From: Tupaia tana | Taxonomy: Eukaryota > Chordata > Mammalia > Scandentia > Tupaiidae | Assembly: GCA_026018925.1 (NCBI GenBank) | Contig: JAKSZU010000008.1 | Coordinates: 13,061,626 to 13,125,625, forward strand | Direction of reading: 5' to 3' | DNA: 64,000 nt | Shown: one piece after another, positions 44,122-55,692 of the stretch | Position numbering within the stretch: the first letter of the stretch is position 1 | How the letters are laid out: each line of letters starts with the position of its first letter | Position numbers and translations under genes: made by a program | The notes under the pieces: generated by a model | What the model was told of the DNA's origin: nothing | The model's database searches: none | What the model saw: only the letters and a program-made list of their open reading frames with translations

Positions 44122-44338
44122 AAGTGGCCAGGTGATGGTGCAGCAGTAACACATGCCTGGGAGGCTGACCCCGACGGAAGGCGTGAGTCTGTGTCTGGAG
44201 ACGTCTCTGAGCACGCTGGGTATGTGTGTGCCCGTGATCTGGGGATGGATCTCACTGTAAAGACCCTTGTGGAGATGCCTGCCTCTGTTTCTCTGTCTCT
44301 TTTTCTGTATCTTTCTCATTCATAAAAAAAAGAAAAAA
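44122..44338 (+). repeat. SINE-B copy in L1
   Basis: Head gtggccaggtgatggtgcag followed by cagtaacacatgcctggg, gtctctgagcacgctgggta, gatctggggatggatc and A/G-rich tail. aaacttaaaaa occurs on both sides, a probable TSD. Confidence 0.78.
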
Positions 44339-44867
44339 AGAAACTTAAAAAACTGCATATGGCTAGCAGAAACAAACCAGTCAGAAGAAGCCACATACTG
44401 TATGATTCCAATTATATGACATTTTAAAAATGGCAAAACTAAAGAGAGAGTAAACACTGGTTGCCAGGCACTGAGAAAGGGATGTGGTTCAACAGGTAAA
44501 GCAAAGGGAATGTTTCAGGGTGGTGAAATTTTTCTGCAAAATACTATAATGGCACATACAAGATAGTAGGCTTTTGCCAACAGCTGTAAAACTTAACAAC
44601 ACAAAAGCAAACCTTAATGTGTGCAAATTTTAAAAATGATTTAGGCCCACAGGGTGGAATGTATAATGTGACAAAGAATCTTAACATTTTGCAAATATAT
44701 AAAAGAACCTCATTGAAGGGAGTGGGATAAGATGCTGACCTAAGCAACTCTTGAAATAAATGGCATCCATTAGATTAAGGTAAAAGGAGTGTACATAAGC
44801 TTGTAGCCTAGTTGATGAAGTTTTTTCTTATAGAAATATGAGTTTGCAATTCTATTGCTGTTATAAA

Positions 44868-45182
44868 TGTGTAGGTTGAGTATTCCTTACCTGTAATACT
44901 TGGAACCAAAAGTGTTTCAGATTAAAAAAAAATTGTTGGAATATTTGTGTATATAAAATAAGATATCTTGGGGACAGGACCCAACACAAAATTAATTTAT
45001 ATTCATGTACACCTTATACACACATCCTGAAGGTAATTTTATGCTATATTTCTGTGTTGTAGTATTTTCACTGTGACCTGTCACGAGTCCAGGTGTGGTC
45101 ATCATGTTGTGCTCAACAAGTTTTGAATTTTTAAGCATTAAGAATTTTAGATTTTCAGATTAGGAGTACTCAGCTTGTATTA
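44868..45182. mobile_element. Tigger-like DNA transposon (non-autonomous)
   Basis: gtaggttgagtattccttacc at left and the inverted end ggagtactcagcttgta at right, with gatatcttggggacaggacc and acaccttatacacacatcc between, follow a well-known mammalian Tigger-group element. Confidence 0.65.
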
Positions 45183-45307
45183 TAGAGGTACGTGTATATG
45201 CAGGTTAGCATTTATATAGTCATTTCTCTCCTCTGTCAGCTAAGAAGTACTTGAAGCAATGAAACCCCCATAGCAATGAGCACACCTAGCATTCAGGTAC
45301 CAGTTTC

Positions 45308-45483
45308 TTTCTTTTTTAAGAATTATTTATTTAATTTTATTTATTCATTTATTTATTTTAATTTGACAAGACAGAGAGAGAAAGAGAAATTGGGGGAGGG
45401 AAAGTGAGAAAGCAAGCCACCAGGTCCAGATCGGCCATGTGGGAGTGTCCAGCGTCTTAAGCACCATGCTACCTGCTTGTCTC
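45308..45483 (-). repeat. SINE-A-short copy
   Basis: Reversed: T/A-rich left end, aatttgacaagacagagag, cggccatgtgggagtgtcc, end accatgctacctgcttgtc. Confidence 0.82.
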
Positions 45484-45659
45484 TCAGATCTCAGTTTTTG
45501 ATCCCATCCTTCAAGAAAGGGAATCAGCATGCCATGGAAGAATGGCTACTTCCAGGACAGGAGCTGAAAGTACACAGGATGATCCTGGAGCACTCTGCAG
45601 TGAAAGACAGCTAGAAAGTGTTCCAAAACAAGCAACAGTACACACCATAACCCGCCCCC

Positions 45660-45708
45660 AACACACACACACGCGCGTGCGCACACACACACACACACAC
45701 ACACACAC
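45660..45708. repeat. (CA)n microsatellite
   Basis: CA units interrupted once by cgcgcgtgcg; directly readable. The open frames across it are repeat artefacts. Confidence 0.93.
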
Positions 45709-45909
45709 GAGTGTCTACCAGAGGGATACAAGAGTCAACAGAAAGAGCTCCCATTGGCCAAAGCTGAAACAATTTGAACAATGAAAACAAAAATAAATAG
45801 TACTGAATCATGACATGAAGTACTAAGGTAAATACCTGAATATGTACTGATTAAAGTAACTGATTTAACAGGTAAGTCTCCAAATGCAGAGAAATTTCAA
45901 AACACTGTG

Positions 45910-46572
45910 TAGATATTCACTTTCCGGGAGGGAGAGCTTAACTCCCTACTCCTTACAAGGGGGCTGGACATAATGACTTTGTTCTAAAGAGTACTTGTGG
46001 CAACAAGAGGGAAAGCGAGTAGCTGCTGTACGGAAGCATGACAACCTCCACCTCAGGTAGGCGATCGGGGTTGACACCAACGTGGTCGTCATGACGGTAA
46101 TGCAACCCTCCATGGGACGAGAACAGCACTTTACCTCTGTTATCTCCTGTGCCAAAATACATGACCTCGGTCTAATTATGAGAAAAATATTGGACAAATC
46201 CCATTCGAGGGGCAACCTGCAATAGGAAATACCTGACCAGGACTTCTCAGAACTCAGGTCATTGAAAACAAGAAGAGTTGGAGAAACTGTCACAGGTGAG
46301 ATGGGTCCAGGGAGACATGATGCCTAAATGCAATGTGGTATGTTGGGAGTGATCGGAAAGGGGACGTAAGGGAAAAGTTGAGGACATCCAAATAATCTAC
46401 AACTTTAGACAATAAAAATATACAATATCGGCTCATTAACTATGACAGATGTAACATGTAACCTATTAAACAATAGGAGGAATTAGGTCTGTGGTATATA
46501 GAAACTCTCTGTAGTATTGTTACAATAATTACAGTATATCTAAAACTTTCGTAAAATAAAAAAGTTTATTTG
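45910..46572 (+). repeat. Old L1M-type 3' UTR
   Basis: cagcactttacctctgttatc, gacctcggtctaattatgag, gaaatacctgaccaggactt, agacatgatgcctaaatgca and ggtatatagaaactctctg follow the order of an L1M 3' UTR, ending in ctaaaactttcgtaaaataa. The minus-strand open frame here is not a gene. Confidence 0.75.
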
Positions 46573-46959
46573 AAAAAGTGGCCCAGTTTTATTCCCAATA
46601 CATGAGTTGTAAGCTAGACAATAATCAGGTACTTTAGTTCTCAAAACTGTGTATGCCCATTGCACTTGTCCATGTGATTACAATATTTATTGAAGGAGCA
46701 TATAAACTGGTTACAATTGCATGGCTGCACAGAGAATTGTTTCTATGACCAAGGCTCTGCTAAGACTGAGCAAACATGTGCTGTTTAAAAACTCCTGCTT
46801 AATTATACCATGATGATACTATGAAAGAGTGTGCAAAATACTGCAAAAATACATAAATAATCCTCTTTCAGATCGCCTCATAAAGGTCTTTAATTTCTTG
46901 TACCATTTTCAAGAAGTCCAAAGAGAAAATGTTTATAGTTGAAGTTTTACGGGTTAAAG
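46573..46959. other. Intronic sequence, nothing recognised
   Basis: AT-rich; no feature seen. Confidence 0.3.
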
Positions 46960-47192
46960 TTTCATTTCTTCATTTCTTCGATAAAAGAGAAAGACAGAAA
47001 GACAAGCACAGAAAGACAAGAGTCTTCAGGCTGCCATCTACCCCCAGCCTGAGCCAGCTGGGATTTTGAATGCCCATGGACATGCACATCTGTGCTCGGG
47101 GTGTACAGAGCAGCCTCAGGACGTGAACCCAGGGCCTTGCCACGTGGATCCAGCATTGCAGTGTTGTGTTATTAATGCACCACTGTCTGGAT
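46960..47192 (-). repeat. SINE-B copy
   Basis: Reversed: T-rich left end, cagcctgagccagctgggat, cccatggacatgcacatctg, ggacgtgaacccagggcc, end aatgcaccactgtctgg. Confidence 0.78.
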
Positions 47193-47305
47193 CCACATGG
47201 TTGCTGTTCATACTACAATGACCACACAGAGCTGCAAACAGGGACACAAACAGTAAGACAGTGCCTTGATCCAACTCGATTCCTGGATATTTCTGCACTT
47301 GCCTG

Positions 47306-47557
47306 CCTTTTTTTTAAAGAGGTTTTTGCCATAGGGCACATGAGCTCGCCAGAGAGAGATAGAGAGACAAAAAGCAAGAAATCATTCCCTGGGGGGATGG
47401 CCACACCGCAATCCCTTCTCCTCCATTTTCTTCTCGGGATCTTGGGCATGCACGCACACATGCCCAGCATGAGTTTAAGCCATCTGGTCCGGGACTTGAA
47501 CTGCGATCGACCACATGGGAGTCCAGCAACATAGCCATTACACCAACTGCTGGTCCC
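47306..47557 (-). repeat. SINE-A copy
   Basis: Reversed: short poly-T, gaggtttttgccatagggca, gggacttgaactgcgatc, end accaactgctggtccc. cctgccttttt on both sides is a probable TSD. Confidence 0.92.
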
Positions 47558-48960
47558 ACCTGCCTTTTTATCCAAGTAACCACTGTGGCCTGAGTTTCCC
47601 ACTACATGCTAAGAATCTTAATTGTATATAGAAAGAAATTCTCAATACATTAACAATCATGCATGAGTGAATCACAGAATAAAAATATATTAATTCTAGA
47701 TTTTTGTCACTGTTCAAGGGCTCATCATATTGGTATTTGATGGACTCTTTCAAAAAGAAGGTGCTAAACTTCTCCTAAATGTCTGTAGAATATGTCCAGT
47801 GGAATATCTGACTACCTTCAGAACTTGCTTGTGAGGGAGACTCTGTTTAGCTGTCTAGCTGCCAGAGGTTCCATGAATATTGGATATTTCTCCTCTGTAA
47901 TCTGTTTAAGGGCAGGGACCAGAGGTTTCCTGAGTGACTGGTCCTTTCTTGAGAGGAATACACATCCTGAATGCCAGCAAGCTTTCGTACCATGATAGAT
48001 GAGGCTCTATTGTTGGCCAAGCATGACAGGGAGCTTGGTCCTATCATTAATCACACTGAAAGCAAGCAAACTTCCAGAGACTTCCTTCTACCTAGTAGGT
48101 CTCGCATAAGGAACTTCATCCGTCTGTGCCCGGCATCCTGGCATCCAGTCTAGCAGACTTCCAACTGTTGGAAGTATGTTAACTGGCCCATGTTTTTCTC
48201 CCTTTTTCTCACCGTGTGATAGATTTTTTAAAACCTTGGTATTAAAATTTTAGCAAGAGAACTTTTTTAGTTCAATAGTATAGGAGTGCCTTTTCAAATC
48301 ATGGAATTTGTATTTTGTTTTGAGGAAGGAAATGCGTGAGGGAAGTCTTGGGGTGTGTGTGGGTAGACAGTGGTAGGAATATATGTGTTCCTAAGAACAT
48401 TTTGGTTTCCTAAGACTTTGTGAGCACTAGGGTAATAGTGGCTTCTGAATTTGCCTACTTGACATATTTCTGAGCCAAGATAGAAAAGTCAAAGCCAAAG
48501 ACAAGAATCATGCACTATTTAGTCTTGAAAAAGGAAAGTCTATTTGTACTGGATTCAATTCCTAAAGAAGGATGTCTGAAAAAAAAAATTCTCAATCTTA
48601 AAATGCAAATGAAGGCAAATTCATTTTAATCCACCTTAATTTAAAACACAGATATCATGCCAGGAAAAACTTTGAGGAGTAGAAAGCCATGCTGCAAAGA
48701 TACAAAACCACACAGGGTATCCAACCACAAAAAGGCTGGGAATCCCTGCTACAGCTGAGACCTTTGTAGAATTATCTTTATTTTCTGACACCAAAGGCTC
48801 GATCTTAAACAGGAAGAGAAGTCCTGCATGTCCTTTGCTTTAGGGGTCAGTCAGCCTGTGGTTGGCAGTGCCCTCCCAGCGTCTGTGTGAATGTCTGAGA
48901 CCTTCCTACTGGGAACTTCTGTCACTGCTTCCACTTCCACGTGGGAAGCCAACTAAGACT
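47558..48960. other. Repeat-poor intronic stretch
   Basis: About 1.4 kb. Nothing recognised except ggctgggaatccctgctac near 48736, which recalls the end of an old hAT element. Confidence 0.3.
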
Positions 48961-48965
48961 TTTTA

Positions 48966-49222
48966 AAGGCATTTTTGCTTGTTTTGTTTTAGTTTTTGCT
49001 ATAGGATGTGTACACTTGCTGAAGAGATAGAGAGAGAAAATGAGAAATCATCCCCAGAAGGAATGGCCAAGCCATAATCCCTTCTCCTCCACATTCCTCT
49101 TGAGATTTTGAGCACACATGCACATGTGCCCAGTGTGTTTTACAACGGTCTAAGACTCAAACCTCTCAGTTGGCCACATGGGATCCAGCCACTTTAACCA
49201 TCACACCACCTAGCTAGTCCTT
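48966..49222 (-). repeat. SINE-A, older copy
   Basis: Reversed: T-rich left end, gtttttgctataggatgtgt, gagcacacatgcacatgtgc, end accacctagctagtcc. Confidence 0.85.
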
Positions 49223-49351
49223 CATGCATTTTTTAATTGTTTGCAAAAGCAGTAGTGGTAGGCATTTACTTTCTAGATACTGCTAAGTCCATAAATTCTC
49301 TTCTTTAAAAAAATGTGCCTATAAATATATAATATTTTATATGGTGTATAT

Positions 49352-49668
49352 ATTTTTAAATTTTTGCCAGAGGGCATATGTACTCCCTGGAAAGACACAG
49401 AAAGACAGAGAGAGGAAGAGAGAAAGAGAGAGAGAGAGAAAGAGATAAAGAGAGAGAGAGATAGAGAGAGTGAGAGAGAGAGAGAGAAACCCCAGGAGCC
49501 ATGGTCATACCACAATCCCTTTTCCTCCATTTTTCCTTCCTTTCAGGATTTTGGGCATGCATGCACATGTGCCCAGTGTGTTTTTCAAACCTCTAGGTCT
49601 AGGATTTTAACCTTGTAGTTGATCGTGTGGGATCCAGCTGCTTTGACCACAAAGCCTTAGGCTGGCCC
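49352..49668 (-). repeat. SINE-A with long GA-rich expansion
   Basis: Reversed: tttttgccagagggcatatg, then about 90 bp of GA-rich sequence (49395-49490), then gattttgggcatgcatgcac and end gccttaggctggccc. Longer than the family norm because of the expansion. Confidence 0.82.
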
Positions 49669-50328
49669 TCAAAACTCTTAAGTGACTTAAAGACCTCAAG
49701 GATGGCATTGTCCACAAAGAGAAGAATGTACTAGTATACTCTTAACAATAGTTCACTTTTTCTCTCTGTCATTAGATTTCTCAAAAAGATAATTTTATGA
49801 TTTCAGGGCTTTTTTCAGGGTAGGCTTCATGACAGTCTAGACCAAAAGAAATTGGTTTTCTCTTAGAATAATACAATGATATAAAAGAATATCAAAATAA
49901 TATCAAATAACATAATAAATGAAAAGGGTGATAATTTCTCATTTCCATGTTGTACATTAGAATAATTTAAGCCAAAATTCCTCTGATTTGATACTTTCGA
50001 TATTTTTTGTGGCATTTCTTGGTAATTGGCTCTGTATGTAACTTGAGAAAAGAAGTGGGGAAAGCCTGGGTCATGCCTTGGCAGAAGTTCTAGAATGTCA
50101 GAAGGGCTGATCCAACTCTAGGTTAGCCAATGGACAATTACAGTCTCCGAGCCTCAGCATTTGTTCTCTGGAACACAAGGATGTGACTAAACTTCTGAGA
50201 GCTTCCTGTTCTGGGACTGTAGTCACTATATGCATTGCGTGAATTACAGCAGAACGAGTGGACGGCCATGAATCAGTATATCCAAGGCTATCATTATTTT
50301 AATCAAGTTTTGATTATTTTTGTGTGTG
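49669..50328. other. Intronic sequence, possible MIR remnant
   Basis: Mostly unrecognised; cagtctccgagcctcagcat near 50142 looks like a reversed MIR core. Confidence 0.3.
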
Positions 50329-50465
50329 TATGAGGGGGCTTCAACAAATTCATGGAACAATGTAATTTAAATATGCTTTTATTTTCGTCCAAAAAAATTG
50401 AAATCACCGCATAGTTTTTTTGTACTATGCACATTCCATGAACTTGATGAAGATACTATCGGGTT
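50329..50465. mobile_element. Mariner-type MITE, family 2 (copy 4)
   Basis: tatgagggggcttcaacaaa and ttcatggaacaatgtaattt at left; the inverse cattccatgaacttgatgaa at right. The best preserved pair of terminal repeats in this family. Confidence 0.75.
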
Positions 50466-51119
50466 TGACCCAAAATATTTATGAAAACTTCCAAGAATGC
50501 CTTATTTTTCTATTTTGATGAATCAAGTAGGCATATAGATATTTCATAAACATAACATTTTATAAGGTTCATATTAATGTATAATTAATAATGTATGGTG
50601 TATAATACAAGTAATGCATTGCAGACTTTTTTAAAGAGAAGATTGTGCTACTTGATATATCAAGGGGAAGCTATGTAGCTTCAAAGGGAAATACAGGTAT
50701 TTATTAAACAAGATGTGATAGAACTTGCATACATATGTGTTTCTTATCAGCCCGAATTCTACCATAAGAATAAGGGTAAGTCAGGTCAGTCTGGTGTATT
50801 GGTGGGAAGAATGGAATGTTACAGTTAAGATTTGTGGTGGCCAATATGAGCTCCTCAAACTCTAAGAACCTGGGGTAAATGTGTCTTTATGGATTTATTA
50901 ATTTATATTAACACGTTTTTCTTTTTAAAATGAGTGGGGGGGCAACCTTAACTATATGAGGCCAGCTGCAGTCTTTCACGTCTTTGTTTGAATTACTTTA
51001 ATCTGACTATTTTCCTCTAAATGTTTATGCAATCAGTTTCCCTGAGCAAATATGATTTTGAGGGACAGGCAAGGAAGAAATGGAGCACCGTCCAAGAAAA
51101 GCTCAAAAGTACTGATGTA
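50466..51119. other. Intronic sequence, nothing recognised
   Basis: AT-rich, no feature. Confidence 0.3.
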
Positions 51120-51312
51120 GCGGCCAGTCAGAGGGGCAGTGCTGGTACAACTTGACACACATGGGTAAGGTCCTCGGTTCGTGTCCTGGGACCTCCCTAA
51201 GCAGGCTGGGCACATGCATGCTGGTGATCTGGGACAGCTGAGACTGGAGGTACCTTGTAAGTTCCTGTCTCTCTCTGTGTCTCTCTTGTGGAAGAAATAA
51301 TCTTAAAAAAGT
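51120..51312 (+). repeat. SINE-B copy
   Basis: gcggccagtcagaggggcag, tgacacacatgggtaaggtc, B box cggttcgtgtcctggg, gatctgggacagctgagac, end gtggaagaaataatc. It is followed by a (GA)n run at about 51316-51352. Confidence 0.85.
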
Positions 51313-51353
<41 letters not shown>

Positions 51354-51359
51354 AACCAG

Positions 51360-51540
51360 TACTATGTGATTCTAGTTCCAGATCTGGTGACTTGAAAAAC
51401 ACACTGGGAATGTGTGCCCAAAACTCCGAGAGGAGAAGGGATTATGGCATGACTGTTCTCCCTGGGGAGTGATTTCTCACTCTTTCTATGTCTCTTTCCA
51501 GCAAGAGCATGTGGCCTATAGAAAATTTCAAAATAAAAAA
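51360..51540 (+). repeat. SINE-A, head-deleted fragment
   Basis: gttccagatctggtgacttg and gtgcccaaaactccgagagg begin midway through the tRNA-like part. The A box region is missing, replaced by the (GA)n tract. Confidence 0.75.
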
Positions 51541-51551
51541 GAGAGAGAGAC

Positions 51552-51814
51552 GGGACCAGCAGTTGGTGTAATGGCTATGTTGCTGGACTCCCACGTAGTC
51601 GACCACGGTTCGCGTCCCAGACCCGGTGGCTTAAAACTCACGACGGGTGCGTGTGCGTGCGTGCCCAAGATCCCGAGAGGAGAATGGAGGAGAAGGGATT
51701 GCGGCGTGGCCATCCCCCCTGGGGGGTGATTTCTCGCTTTCTCTCTCTCTGTCTCTCTCTGTCTGTCTGGCGAGCACATGCGCTCTATAGCCAAAACCTC
51801 TCAAAAAAAAAAAA
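51552..51814 (+). repeat. SINE-A, young copy
   Basis: Head gggaccagcagttggtgtaa, B box cacggttcgcgtcc, body at consensus, A tail. TSD aaaaaagagagagaga lies before and after (about 51535-51550 and 51815-51830). Confidence 0.94.
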
Positions 51815-51904
51815 AAAAAAGAGAGAGAGAAATAAATGCCCAGATACATTCGCGGAGCAGAAAAGACCACTTCAAAGGCTGAAATAAAAAACTGTGTTTG
51901 AGAA

Positions 51905-52030
51905 CTTGCATTCCGCAGCTATTCACGGAGCACCTACTACTTGTCAGGCTCTTCGCCGGGTAGAAGGGAATAGTGACAACTTTGCCTAGCCAGTTCTGTT
52001 TCTCCTAGAGATGCAAATAAACATGAACAA
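51905..52030 (+). repeat. L2-like fragment
   Basis: acggagcacctactacttgtc and aggctcttcgccgggtagaa recall an L2 3' end. Short and worn. Confidence 0.4.
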
Positions 52031-53724
52031 TATGCTTTCAACATTCAGAGAATGTTCTGAACCCCAATTAGTGAAGTCCCTTCGGTATATTACATTTTGA
52101 ACTTTTAGGGAGAGGCACATTAATAATTTATCTTTGAAGTGAACTAAAGTGAAATGATGTAGAATTAAAAGCATCACAAATGCTGCTAAAATATTTATGG
52201 AGACTGTATTTTGACTAAAAGATTGCATTTACAGGATGATTTATGTCCTAGTTCCTGGGATCTCCAACTACACAAGGAGCCAAAGATGGAACCAAATCTC
52301 ACAATTGTGTTTTCCATCATGAAAAGATTCTCCATATGTCTCCCTTATCAATTAGGACAACACTGTATCTAGACAGTCTATACCAGCAAGCTTTGTGTTT
52401 TTCAGATCTTTCTCTATAAACACGAAGATGATCTTGGTGTAATCTTTATGAAAGAAAAACAATGGAATGCAATGGAACAGTGACATGCACTTGACCGTAA
52501 GAGATGCATCAAAGGAGAAAAGAAACGCGTAGGTGTTGCTAGTTCGAATACTGCTGGAGGGAAGGTGTGGTCCAGCCCGCTCTCCTTACTTCCTGATCCT
52601 GCATTGGCAGGCTCCGCTTATAGTAAATGTATTCACTTTCCCTGTCTCATGAAAGAGAACCAACAAGCTTTTTTAATAACCCTCCAACCCTGCCCGCTGT
52701 TTGCACACACGGTTAGTGGAATCAGAGCACCGCACATAATCCAATAAAGCTCACACCACCAAAGATATATGTAATCAAGGATCTGAAAGAACATCCTCTA
52801 GGTTAGAGTCAGTCTTTTTTAACTTGTACTTCACAAAACAAACAGTTTCTTCAGGCAGAAAGAAAATATATGTCTGTCATCCAAAGCAAATATGAAGTCG
52901 TGCAGTGTACTAAAATGCGCAGGCCTATCAAACACTTCTTAATCCCCGCAACAGCCTCTGTTTCATTGCAGAAGTAGATGCATATTTGAAGAAAGCCTAC
53001 ACATTAAAAAAAAAAAAAAAGCCTCAGGAAAACACTCCAATTGATTTAGCCTGTTCTCAATATTTTGTTCTGATTGCTCAGGGTAATGAGGATGACAAAG
53101 GGATGGCTTTAGGTTACGCCCCAGGGCAGTGGAATGACAGATTGCAACACTGATGTACCCGAGGTCCCCGGAATGCAGCGTGCGGCTCCCCTCTTGGAGC
53201 TCTGCGTTCAGGCCTGAGACACACCACTAGCAGCGTAGTCAGCTTCCGCTGTGTTTCAGGTGATCCCACCTCGACCAACGGCCTTTTCTCATTTTTTTCA
53301 GCCTCCCTGTAGCTGAAACTACGAAAGTAGCCACATGTTCAGCTTCTTTTTAGAAACTGGCTGAAATTGAACCCAGACCTCCCAGGCAGCTGGCCTGGGA
53401 GGAGCAGCACCAAGGAGTACATACTACCCTTGGCTGGGCCCCTTGCCCTTTGTCGTAGGACAGCGGAAAGCGAAAGGGACTCAATGTCAAGTGGCTCTTC
53501 AAGGAAAAGAGAACAGAGGATCCCCTTCCCCCTCCCTAAATTCAAACCAACATCCCAAGAAGAGGGAGCAGTGCAGACAGTCAAGGTCAAATGACAGTCT
53601 CCCGACATCCTTTCCAAACAAATTTCAAAACCAATCCTTTGTGTGTCCACGTCTTTAGAAGTTTAGGTCTATCTTTCCTGTCAATAATCCCCAAAATCGA
53701 CGAGGTTCAATCTTTTCTTGTTTT
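52031..53724. other. Repeat-poor intron with GC-richer part
   Basis: 53030-53690 is unusually GC-rich for this window, with CpG-containing words (ggttacgccccagggcagtg, gcagcgtgcggctcccctc). Open frames on both strands (103 codons on minus) have no domain, splice sites or poly-A context that I can support. Confidence 0.3.
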
Positions 53725-53938
53725 TGAAGTTTCATTCTATCTAACAAGAGCAAGAGAGACAGAGAGACAGAGTCAGAGAGAGACGAAGAATCCTCCACAG
53801 GAGACCAGTACTGCTGCAATCCGCCCCACCATCAGACAGCCCTGCATGGCGTGAGTTTAAGCCACCGGGTCCAGGACTCGATCCGCAGTCGACTATGTGG
53901 GAGTCCAGCGACATAGCCATTACGCTAACTGCTGGTTC
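53725..53938 (-). repeat. SINE-A head joined to an unfamiliar tail
   Basis: 53830-53938 is a near-consensus reversed tRNA head (gcgtgagtttaagccaccgg, ccagcgacatagccattac). The sequence to its left (caagagagacagagagacag, ctgctgcaatccgccccacc) is not the normal SINE-A body. It is either an old internal deletion with drift or a distinct subfamily. Confidence 0.7.
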
Positions 53939-53984
53939 CTTAAAATTTACTTTTAAAGGACATTTTAAAACCATCCATTTCATT

Positions 53985-54231
53985 TAAAAAAAAATTGCTA
54001 GAGTTTGCACTTGCTGGGGAAAGAGACAAAGAAAGTGAGAGAGGGAAAGTGAAAACTCAGCTCCGGGGGGATGGCTATGCTGCACTCCCTTCCCCTCCAT
54101 TCTCTTCTCAGGATTTGGGGAATGCACAGACATACTCTGGTGTGATTTTCAAGCTGCCAGTTCCGGGGCTCAGGCTGTGGTCAGCCACGTGGGAGGTCCA
54201 GCACCTTAACCACAGGGTTGTCTGCTAGCCC
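53985..54231 (-). repeat. SINE-A, nested in another SINE-A
   Basis: Reversed: A/T-rich left end, gagtttgcacttgctgggga, ctccggggggatggctatgc, end gggttgtctgctagcccc. It interrupts an older SINE-A whose head-side half follows. Confidence 0.8.
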
Positions 54232-54365
54232 CTTCTCTTGGGATTTTGGGCATACGCGAAGATGCATCTGGCATGTTTTTTAAGCCACCAGATCCAGGAC
54301 TCAAACTGCACAGCTGGGCCATGTGGAATTCAACTGCCTTAACCAACAGGCCACCACTGGCCCAC
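54232..54365 (-). repeat. SINE-A, partial, host of the previous insertion
   Basis: ttctcttgggattttgggca, aagccaccagatccaggact and end aggccaccactggccc are the reversed head-proximal half only. Confidence 0.75.
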
Positions 54366-55440
54366 ATCTATTTCACTCTATTTCACAACCACAACACAAG
54401 AGCATTTTATTCTTGGCCTAACACAGTTAGCTTGTGGTGCCTTTGATAAAAATTCTGTTTTTTTCTGGACCTTTGTGAGTTCTGTCACATTCCCAGGGCC
54501 TTTCTGTAGCTTCCAGCTCTCTTATGGATGAAAGAAAATAAACCTTTGCAGAGGAATTTTTGTGAGAATATTCTTCAGCAGTAAACAGATCCTCATGTAA
54601 GAACTGTGTTTGGGTATATATAACAGGAGAAAAATTAATAAAATCTTATTTCCATTAAGAGTTATTTTCTTGTGCACAGGCCTCCAATTAGAATTCTATA
54701 AAAATTAGGGTGTTTTGCTATTTGGTTCAGAAACCACACTCCACTACTGGCATGATAGCTAAGAATTGCTGCTTCTATGCAAATTTACTGTAGATAGTTT
54801 TGCCATGATGGTAAAATGAAATGTCAATTAGTGTATATAATTTAAAAATTACATTTAAGCATTCCAATTTTAAAAATAAAAGTCAGATATTCTCTCAACA
54901 GAATAAAACTTAATTTTCTCTAAAGGAGCATTACTACAGTCAAGAACATCTCTCTAATTCTTACTTAAAGACCAAAAGGAATCACCTAATTTTATGAGTT
55001 GGAGAGTCTATGAAACAACATAAACAAATATATTTTATTATAAATGAAAAAAAATATGCTCATGAGTGAGGGCTCAAACATATATTCTAGCTGTCTAATA
55101 AATTTTTCCTGTGGTTGACCAGGCCTTTGGGAAATTCCACATTTCCTTCCTTGAAAAAAATCAAGTAACTGGCTTGACACTTTTGAAACACAAAATTAAA
55201 TTAAACAAAATAAAACCTCAGGTTTATAGTTAATCAAATTGCAAAACAAATGTGATTCGATTCCATGTACTATCTATGACAAATCTCAGGATACGCATTG
55301 GATCCATACACTTGGAAAACTGTTCTGTTTATGTAGTATGTCACACACATATGACACACTATGACATGCAGTAAGTCATTCAAGCAAAGGGGCAGCCCCT
55401 CTGACATGTCTCTTTTTACTCTCTTCTTATAAGAGATGGC
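54366..55440. other. Repeat-poor AT-rich intron
   Basis: About 1.1 kb without a recognised repeat. No exon signature. Confidence 0.3.
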
Positions 55441-55446
55441 AGGGAA

Positions 55447-55692
55447 GGTGCTAGCAGGTGGCATAGCGGTCAAGGTACTGGACTACCACACGGCTGACCA
55501 CGGTTGGCATCCTGGCTTGAAACTCACGCCAGACGTGTGTGCATGTGTGCCCAAAGTCCTGAGAGGAAAATGGAGGAGGAGGGATTATGGCATGGCTGTT
55601 CCCCCGGGGGGTGATTTCTCACTTTCTCTCTTTCTCTGTCTCTGCCTTTCTGATGAATGAACATGCTTTGTAGCAAAAATCTCTCTAAAAGG
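55447..55692 (+). repeat. SINE-A copy
   Basis: Head aaggtgctagcaggtggcat, degraded B box cacggttggcatcc, gagaggaaaatggaggagga, end gtagcaaaaatctctc. Confidence 0.88.

Larger units (their letters stand above)
42520..44860 (+). mobile_element. Old LINE-1 fragment carrying four SINEs
   Basis: The RT-domain region of L1 ORF2 is readable in decayed form: acaaggcaagatgttgcctc, ctattcaacattgtactgaa, tctctgtttacaggtgacatg (the region of the catalytic Asp pair). Later parts include gtacctggggatttaccca and ccatgaagacacagatga, then the 3' end beyond 44338. All frames are broken. SINEs at 42763, 43600, 43893 and 44122 interrupt it. Confidence 0.8.

Noticed and set aside
45946-46293. 115-codon minus-strand open frame
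   Set aside because: It lies antisense within an old L1 3' UTR.
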